Of a DNA stretch of 64,000 nucleotides, positions 56,313 to 64,000 are shown in pieces; position 1 is the stretch's first letter, and every line of letters begins with the position of its first letter. Location of the stretch: assembly GCA_037893225.1 (NCBI GenBank), contig JAZGUH010000225.1, positions 1,550,001 to 1,614,000 of the forward strand, given 5' to 3'. The translations under genes were made by a program, and so were the position numbers. Under the pieces are notes generated by a model. That model had not been told where the DNA came from and did not search any database. It saw nothing but the letters and a program-made list of their open reading frames with translations. Origin of the DNA: Hippasteria phrygiana. Taxonomy: Eukaryota > Echinodermata > Asteroidea > Valvatida > Goniasteridae.

Positions 56313-56901
56313 ATGGTAAATAGGGGTGTGCATCGGAACCGGGTAGCCGAGTGCCCGACCTTTCATGTCTATATAGAACCGGTTCCAGATTATGGAATCG
56401 AGTACCCGTACAACTTTATATTATCGCATAGTAACTTCCCAGACAATGAAAAAGCAAAGGTTTTGAATGTTATTTGTCGGGAAACCGGCACAGATTTCAC
56501 GTTTATGACGCTCACCAAAGTTGACAACAAAGGGAATTTACCGGTCGTGGTTTTTGTAGTCTGGTTATGGATAAAAAGCCGGGACGAGACATAATAGCAT
56601 GCCTTATTCCACAATAAATACAACTGTATAAAGCTGCCGTCTTTTGTGATATGCCGGCACACGCATGTGCCGGCACACGCAAAGGTGGAGAAGAAATCGT
56701 GTTTACTGGACACTGAGGCATGAGATTTTTCAGACTTTTGTCTGAAATCAGACTTTTTGAATCTCAGAGAAAGACATTATTACAACTTGGAATTGGAAGT
56801 TTTGGGTTGGGTTTCTTTAACGGGTACCCGGGTACCCGTATTTTTTTCAATCGGGTATCCGGTTCTTTTACTACCCGTAAATGCACACCCCTAATGGTAA
56901 A
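56313..56901. mobile_element. hAT-like element with perfect 8-bp target duplication
   Basis: The element 56321-56893 starts TAGGGGTGTGCAT and ends ATGCACACCCCTA. It is flanked by ATGGTAAA on both sides (56313-56320 and 56894-56901). Eight-bp duplications and TAGGGGTG ends are hAT hallmarks. No transposase frame is seen in its 573 bp, so it is non-autonomous. Confidence 0.93.
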
Positions 56902-57149
56902 GATTAAATCGTACAACTTCAGTAGTGAAAACCAAAGTATGCATGCATGGGAAACAGCCAACTAGATTACATGTTTACATGCACTTCGGTAGAAACGTCA
57001 AAAGTATTAACCACAACTCCCTAGGTGGTCTGAAAAATCATATTGAAATTGGAGGATTCAGGACTGTTAGGGTTTTAAGGCTTGAATAAGTCTGCAGCAC
57101 CAACTGAACTGTTTACTTCCTTCAAGGGACACTCTATCTTGGAGCCTTG

Positions 57150-57415
57150 AGGTGCCCGATTGGGTACAAAAAGCACTCTCATCCTAAATTTGCTACGGTT
57201 GAAAAGATCATTCAAAAGTGGAATATAATAATGCACACGACCATCCCTTGAAAATGCACCATTTGCCTGAAAATCATTGACAAAAATAATTTGGGGGACA
57301 TCGGTTTGGTTCGGGAAAAGTCGGACCATTGAAATTCAGAGTGGTACCCGCGGTACATAGCACTTTGGTTGCATACAGGCTGCACTATATGTGGCACCAG
57401 TCTGTCTGTCAAGCT
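57150..57415 (-). repeat. Repeat with an open minus frame, paralogue at 39.9 kb
   Basis: The minus frame 57329-57075 encodes 84 residues including IIFVNDFQANGAFSRDGRVH. I do not recognise the protein. The copy at 39880-40100 is diverged and interrupted. It may be a fragment of a mobile-element gene. Confidence 0.6.
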
Positions 57416-57514
57416 TAATACCTCGGAAACCATATCATTACTTGTTAAATGTACCTACGCCCTTATACAAAAGCAGCTGGCACAAGCTAGAGTCAGGGAG
57501 CAAGTCAGCATAGT

Positions 57515-57563
57515 GAATGCACAGTGTATACACAGTGTATACACAGTGTATACACAGTGTATA
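57515..57563 (+). repeat. Short tandem repeat
   Basis: Four copies of ACACAGTGTAT-type 12-mers. Confidence 0.9.
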
Positions 57564-57599
57564 CAAACTTGGGCCAATATATATTCTGTTCTGAATTAG

Positions 57600-59652
57600 A
57601 AGAGGTTTTTGACCTCCTGGACAATTTTCAGAACTGTATTCTCATGTAGTGCTTCTGTATTTTTTTCCTCGTTCTGTATCTCTGTGGAACTCTTTGCCTG
57701 GTGCATGTTTCCCTTCATCTTATGATCTTTCCTGTTTCAAGAGGAATGTTAATTCCTATCTCTTCCATCTTTGATTTCCTTTTCCTGGCAGTTCCATACC
57801 TTGAGTGGCTTTTAGCCTTGTTTAGGGCAAACTTGCATTAAAGAAAAGTGGTGGAAGAAATCAGAGATTTCAAAATCCGGTTATCCTAATTTGATTTCAC
57901 CAGAAGTTCCCATCTGGCTCATAGTCATGCCAACATAAAGTGACGAGTGAGGTGCTGCATGAAAAGCCCTCCCAATGACTGGATATAGTTTGAAGGATTC
58001 AGTGACCATGCACTGGGCCTTTACAAAAATATTCCAAAGATGTAATGCTGAAACAAAAAGGACGGGTACATGTAGGTCATTCATATACCAAGAAGACCAC
58101 CAGCGAGTGAATGCAGTTACAATCAGAGGCCATGGGGCAAATTGGAGGATGTTCCAGTTTATTTCTTTAGCCCATATGTCACGAAAAATGGAAGACTTAA
58201 TTCTATTTTAAGGTTGCTTTTGAATATCCGGTTTACAAAATCGAAAACCGAAAAGTGGAATTCAAACTAAATGTAAAAAAATACGGATTTACATCCCACC
58301 ACATATTCTCAGTGATTTCCGAGAGCTTTATGAGGAAAAACAAATCACAGGCTCACTCAGGCAGGACCTCCTTACACTAGTGCAGATGTCTTAAACCCCC
58401 AATCGTACATGTGTACAGTCAATGTGCTCGCTCTATTCGGAATGCATTAAACACATTTGAGAGTTTTGTTTTAAACTAATTTGGTTAAATTACTCTCCTT
58501 ATTTAATTGTTTTCGGAGAACCATTCGGCCTTTGGCCTCCTGGCAAACAGAATGCAGAAGCACATTGCATTTTTCTGTGTTCCCCTTGCTACTTGTTGGA
58601 TAACTAATATTATCTTCAAGCAAACTTGCAAACGTGAATCATCGATGTCGATTGGTCGATCCATGCCAACAAGCTACATTATCCCATGTAGCACGGCTAT
58701 ACCACACCGCGCGTATTGTAGAATTCTAAGCTTATGCGATGTCATTTCGTTGTTGAACATTATTTAATGTAAATTAAAAAGTCGTGCATTTGCATCCGGT
58801 GTGGATCATTTGCTTGAAGATAAATTCGTTATCCCGCTGGTACTATGGAAACACGGAATAATGTGTGTCTGCATACCACATACCACTTGGCCTTCGGCCT
58901 TATGGGACACGGACGCACTACATTATTCCACTTGCACTCGTAATGTAGCATGCCGACTGTGTCTCACTATGCACATTGTAAATGCACACGAATGCAGGAA
59001 AATCTGCATCAGCTTGCACTTCCTAGGCACATATCACGGCCCTTCCAGAGGTAATAATGTAAAAAGATCAATGTTCTGCGCAGACACTCAAGCTTCTCTC
59101 CCCATTCATTGTGCGATGATGCTGGGGGCACATTCCTCTAACATGAACAATGATAAGTGGTGCACACTGTACATGCATGTCTTGTACACAATCGCTCTGA
59201 AATCAGTTGTCCCCACAGAGCTACATTTTGTACATACTGTATGTGTATTAAATTACTGGAGTGCTAACAGTAACACATCATTACCTTACATGTATGTAGA
59301 TGCTTTGAAGCCTCCCTGGGTGCGGCCATGATTGGCTGCTTTGTGTTTGTGTGCATAACTGAATAACAATTTGACTTGTCTGAAAACATCATTACGTGCA
59401 CTAGAATTTGAAAACGTATTGCTTTTTTCGCATCCCAGGTTAAAGGCGCAATTAATTGTTGCTTTAATCTTGCTCAGCCTTGACCATTTTTGAGATAACA
59501 ATGTTGTGTTCTTTAACCCTAACCTCACCTAAAGCAACAAAATACTACTAGTAGTAAACTGCAGTATGCGGTACTCACTGGCATATCAGAAATTATGCAG
59601 TATTTTGTAGTATATTGTACTTTACCCCAATTGAATGCCTAGAACATTAGCG
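57600..59652. other. Intron, no exon recognised
   Basis: Includes a minus-strand fragment of tRNA-like family B at about 58318-58395. The 176-residue plus frame at 58801-59331 has no recognisable domain. Confidence 0.45.
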
Positions 59653-60106
59653 TTAAAGGTAGTATACATCATTTGCAAACCTCAAACAAACAAAATACTG
59701 AATTATTATGAAATACCTTACTAGACTAGGTAAATAGCAGTCTCAAGCATCTTGTGAAATCATGGCACCTGGTGTGGTGTCGTTTTCAAGAAAAGTGGAA
59801 ATTTATATTTTGTTTTCCAACGATTGTCAGCTGACAATCGTTGGAAATAGTCTAGTTCCCCGACATGATAAGTCCCTGACTCTATAAATTGTTTATGTTT
59901 TGTCAAATGTATGGTCAGGGAACCAGACTACTAAAACAGATTTTTTTCTCTCTACACAAACTACAGTTTTCCCCCAGCATCTATGCACACAAAACTTTAA
60001 ATAGGTCAGTGTTAGAGTATTTGCAAGCACCCTATAAAATACTAACCCCCAAATCCATTTATTTCTGAAAATTACAGCAAAAGCAAATGGTGTATACTAA
60101 CTCTAA
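59653..60106 (+). mobile_element. TIR element with central hairpin, copy 3
   Basis: The ends TTAAAGGTAGTATACATC and GGTGTATACTAACTCTAA are inverted repeats. Hairpin arms TTCCAACGATTGTCAGC and GCTGACAATCGTTGGAA lie at about 59815-59848. CTAGTTCCCCGAC/GTCAGGGAACCAG form a second pair. Confidence 0.82.
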
Positions 60107-60135
60107 TGCACAAAAATCAGTACAAATGCACATAT

Positions 60136-60950
60136 TAGGGCTGTTCATTTTTAAATAATTTAGTATTTGATTATTTAAAACTAGGTTTGACCGAATATTT
60201 GAATATTCGATACCGGTACAGTGCCGATCAAGTTTTTCACGGGTCAGCTGCAATTGAATGCAGCGCTGGTAAAAAGTTGCACGCAAAGCACGCCAGTGTT
60301 TTATGTGCACAATTACTGCATTTTTGCAGTAAATTATTTATAAGTATTAGAGGTTTTACGGACGAGAACAATAAACCTCCGTCCACAAAAAAATACCATC
60401 TAAAAAATGCGGCATTTGACACTAAGCACCGTAAAATAGCAACAGAGTCATATCTGTACTTGCATATTTTTTTCTCGAATATTCAAACCGGCAAAAAGGT
60501 ATTCGAATATTCGGTCTACAGTCCTAGCACATATATGCAAATAGCCATACAAAATTTCGAGTTTTCCATAGGTTTGTGCAGAAACATGAAGGAAGGCTTC
60601 ACTACATAATATAGGGTACTGTGAGTTAGTGCTCTGGTAATTTTATATAGCTCTATTGTTGTACATGTACACTGTGCCTTTGGCACTGTTCCCGATGAGA
60701 ATGCACTTTGACGAATACTGTGTGCACAAACCAGTAAAATGTAATAGCCATCTGTGGTTCTTGTTGCAACGTTGCTGAGCCAAACAGTGCCCTCTATAGT
60801 CGGTGTACAGAGCTGATAATAACAGCCAAGCCAATCCTCTTTGGAAGTGTGATGCCATTTGGAACAGGAAGTGTAATGCAAACGAATGGAGTACGTGCGT
60901 TTGTTGCTTCACTCACTTTTCATTTCCAGGTCCCAAATATTAGGGCTGTC
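60136..60950. mobile_element. hAT-like ends, TAGGGCTGT type
   Basis: TAGGGCTGTTC at 60136 and TAGGGCTGTCCCGAATATTC near 60943 are followed by repeats of GAATATTCGA, a pattern common in hAT-derived repeats. The two ends are in the same orientation, so these are probably two element fragments. Confidence 0.45.
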
Positions 60951-61059
60951 CCGAATATTCGAGTATTCGATCTTAACCCAATATTTGAATACCTTTTTGC
61001 TGGTTGGAATATTCTATAAAAAATATGCACGTACAGATATGGGTATGATGCTATTTTAA

Positions 61060-61420
61060 AACCCTAACCCTGCTGAATCCAACAGGATCCAACAATTTGA
61101 TATTCCTGTTGTAACCTGTTGGATTGAGCAGCTAACTCATAATGTTACAATCCTATTGGATTCAGAAGGCAACAGAAAAATAAGACACAGTTGGACCCTG
61201 TTGGATTGAGCAGCTAACTCATACATGTAGTGTTACAATTTCGTTCGATTCAGCAAACAACGGAAAAATATGCCACGGTTGGATTCTGTTGGATTTAGCA
61301 GGCAAGTCATTTTTAATGACGTGTTGGACTGCATTGGATTGAGCAGGAAACCCATATGAATCACCGTTAGACTCTGTTGGATTTAGCAGGGTAGTCCTGG
61401 TGAACCATTAGGGGGGTTAG
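61060..61420 (+). repeat. Degenerate tandem array of GTTGGATT units
   Basis: Repeated CTGTTGGATTGAGCAG, GCTAACTCATA and TGTTACAAT blocks at about 75-100-bp spacing, bordered by CCCTAACCCT and GGGGTTAGGGTT. Confidence 0.75.
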
Positions 61421-61541
61421 GGTTGGAGAAATTTCTGCGCTTAGCAGCTCCGTGAATTTGGCCTCAGGTTGGACAACAAGCCTCGATGAAGTATGGACAA
61501 AATTATATCCACAATACATGTACTTCAGAACATGAGAATGA

Positions 61542-61877
61542 TTAATCTTTGTCTCTGGCTGTTATTGAGGAGGTGGGGGGGGGGGGGGGTGGAATGGTAG
61601 ACAAGAAGGGGCTGTGCAGCCAAGTGTAAAACACAAACAATAGACACCACACTGAATAGAGTAGGTCCTATTCATCGCACTTGGAGTGCCCCCTTTTGTG
61701 TGAATGAAAGCTTTGTTTGAAAAAGCTCCATCTATTCATTATACTCCCATTTAAGAATAAAATAGATGAACAAATGAATGGATTGAGTCAGCACAGGAAT
61801 GTGCATATAGATGTCAACCGGCCAGGTGGTCTTTTTTTAAACCGCGGCTGTGGACGTCGTCCGGATTTAAGAGGTTA
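61542..61877 (+). mobile_element. TTAA-type short element, CCCTTG family
   Basis: It starts TTAATCTTTGTCTCTGGCTG and ends ATTTAAGAGGTTAA. It matches 8120-8423 and contains a G run near 61574-61589. Confidence 0.72.
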
Positions 61878-61879
61878 AT

Positions 61880-63068
61880 TAATTTCTGCAATTAATAAAT
61901 TGCTGTTTTGTTTTGTTTATATTTGCCAACAAAGTCCACTTGTGAATGTACATATGTAGACTTGTACCAAGACCTTTAGAGCAATCACCAGATTCAGGTC
62001 TCATTATGGCACAGTAACGATGTAACTAGAAATTGATCTCTTCTCGACAACAGCACATGGACTTTCTAAGCACTGACGTCCTCTATGACAGAAACAAAAT
62101 CCGACTGTACGTCAACAATAAGATGAAAACCAGAAAAATGCGTGGGCGAATGATACATTTACCTTCTTCCTACTCAACTCAAGTGTCAGCGATGAGGAGG
62201 TGCCATCATAATGTAAATCCTTCAATCTTTAGAAAACAGTGATACATTAAATTGTAAGTTACTATGACAACGGTTGCAAGAGCGGAGAAGAAACAATTTC
62301 GTTCCAATTTAAAAGGAGAAAGACACTCACTGAAAAAAACCATAACAAATACGGTCTATTATCAATCATGTTACGGAGATGCACTGTAAGTTCACGGTGA
62401 ATGATTATTAGGAGAAAGACAAAATGACACAAAGACAAACTGACAGACTTGTAAGTTTCTGTTTCTGTGTCATCAAGCTTTGGGGAAAGATTCCGCCAGG
62501 ATTAGACAGTCAAGGCCCTCCTATTAAACTTGAATCGTTTGTATATTTCAGGTCATTCCAGTTAGCTGTTTGTAACATTATCTTATTATCTTATTTCATT
62601 TGAATCACCATATTGTACCATTAAATTCTGTGCAACTAGGCTACATCTTTATTGTTTTTCCCATATAAGATGTGTACATGTAGGCTGTTGTCCTGGCATT
62701 CAAAGACTGAGACCTTATTGAGAGAAACAACGCTTTCTTATTAATGAGGTGAATGCAACATTAAACACGACTAATATAGCTTTGATAAGCTCGAGTTTCC
62801 CCAAATTGCAATTGTACTGGTACTGCCAGTTTCAAATTTCAAAACACCAGCTGTATTTCCAGTGAACACTAAACTTCGCACCACTGCTCAAAAAAAAAAA
62901 AATGAAAAACATAGTTAATCCTGTTAATCCCTTAGATTCTACACACAGACCAGTTGTTCATTACTGTAATGTGTTCCAGGCAACAGCATCAACATGACCA
63001 AAGCTGTGTTCCTACTGGACTTTTTTTCTGCGGCCTCACAGAAACTCAACGCAACATACCTTCGCATA
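61880..63068. other. Intron or intergenic, nothing recognised
   Basis: A plus frame at 62033-62242 has no recognisable family; no PPP1R37 exon was found. Confidence 0.45.
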
Positions 63069-63619
63069 ATAAGCCAGTTCGGTATTTCAACTGCGCATGT
63101 GCCCAATGACATTTTATCCCAAATAACCCGTGTGACCTTACGTGGCCTGCCGATCCGATGGCCGATGTTTTATTTGGAACATCGGCCGATGTCCGATCCG
63201 ATCCGATGTTTTTAATCGACATAAACAATGCCATCAAAAACGTAAAAAAATCGTGCTGCGCTATCGGTAGATCGTGACGCTATGGACCGATCGCGCTGCC
63301 ACCAGTCGAACACATTTTCTTTCTAATTCACGGCTCTAGAGGATTTTTTTGAAAGGTAAGTAAAGTCTAAGATATCCGTCAGAATCGACTGATAGCGCAG
63401 CACGATCGACCGATCGCGCACATCGACCAATTGCGCGAAACCAACAGTGACATACCCAAGACAAACCACGACTCCCTTAACACAGTAATAAATTGGGCCA
63501 AACAAAAAAATGCCTTCAGTTCGGGTCACCCTATTTTCGAAAGCCATAAAATGTTATTAGGTAGAGGAAGACAAATTAATTCTACGATACCGATTTCCGA
63601 TCATAATAGTAGGAATTGC

Positions 63620-63850
63620 CGACCGGGCGTCCGGAATTCCCATAGTGGAACTTGCCGACATGTGAAACTATGCGTAACTCAAAGATCGTGTACATCTTGT
63701 CGATGTTCGGCCGGGAGTACGTACGTGCGCATGCGGCAAAGTAAGTACAGGCTCGATCATGGGGAAAAAAACGTCTGCGCCTGCGCATTGCGCAGAGCGG
63801 GTCCGTTGTTGGGGGGTGTTTATTCATGCAACACTATGCTTTGACACGCA
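63620..63850. promoter_or_regulatory. CpG-rich segment with NRF1-like words
   Basis: The CpG density is much higher than in the surroundings. TGCGCATGCGG (about 63726-63736) and GCGCCTGCGCATTGCGCAG (about 63777-63795) resemble NRF1-type promoter sites. A strong GTAAGT donor at 63741 on the plus strand follows ATG at 63703 (MFGREYVRAHAA). It could be a promoter with a first exon of an unidentified gene; a transposon origin is not excluded. Confidence 0.25.
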
Positions 63851-64000
63851 TGCTTTGGAGGCAACAAATTACTAAAAGATTCTAGAACTTCGTAGGCCCA
63901 CTCGACAAGATTTGTTCATAAAATCCCGGCGAAAACTAACAAAGAATCGGACCAACAAGGATAGTCAAAATCAGGATGTGTTTTAATCAAAACTTTCGAC

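Noticed and set aside
58801..59331. 176-residue plus-strand open frame as a gene
   Set aside because: No recognisable domain, cysteine- and histidine-rich noise, no initiation or splice context.

Overview
The window is animal nuclear DNA. It is AT-rich and intron-dominated, its genes have GT-AG introns, and it is densely seeded with short non-autonomous transposons, tRNA-like interspersed elements, foldback sequences and minisatellites. No bacterial operons, rRNA genes or CRISPR arrays are seen. Both genes are conserved across animals. The repeat style (TIR elements beginning GGGCCAATTTCAT, TTAA-bounded elements, tRNA-like dispersed elements) suggests a marine invertebrate deuterostome, perhaps an echinoderm such as a starfish. 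That placement is inference.

Two protein genes are supported, arranged tail to tail. (1) SCFD1 (Sly1, a Sec1/Munc18-family SNARE regulator of ER-Golgi traffic) runs on the + strand. Its last 12 coding exons lie between 1054 and 14190 and join in phase to 363 codons plus stop. The 5' part, roughly 45% of the protein, lies left of the window. (2) PPP1R37 (a leucine-rich-repeat regulator of protein phosphatase 1) runs on the - strand. Eight coding exons lie between 48919 and 30196 and join in phase to 606 codons plus stop. The N-terminal exons were not found and probably lie right of the window. No coding link between the two genes is apparent; they share only the intergenic interval.

Layout: 1-14190 SCFD1 exons, with introns holding tRNA-like elements, an 89-bp tRNA-like tandem array, a 17-bp minisatellite and TIR elements. 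14191-30195 intergenic or 3' UTR, with a 28-G run, a 12-bp minisatellite, a Harbinger-like element, a ~490-bp inverted tRNA-like repeat, a ~90-bp tandem array and an octamer cluster. 30196-48919 PPP1R37, with introns holding foldbacks, a nested transposon and a pogo-like element flanked by TA. 48920-64000 probable 5' intron of PPP1R37, with a hAT-like element carrying perfect 8-bp target duplications, further TIR elements, an interstitial telomere-like tract and a CpG-rich segment near the right edge.

The most interesting signals are: a three-copy TIR family whose central hairpin changes on both arms together; nested transposons for which an unoccupied paralogous site lies in the same window; two tRNA-like element families whose Pol III box module sits in the 3' half; five dispersed loci in which a common flank carries differently expanded GACTTGTGA-type arrays; and a duplicated splice acceptor with the first codons of a PPP1R37 exon. 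No coding-competent, previously undescribed multi-gene system was found.
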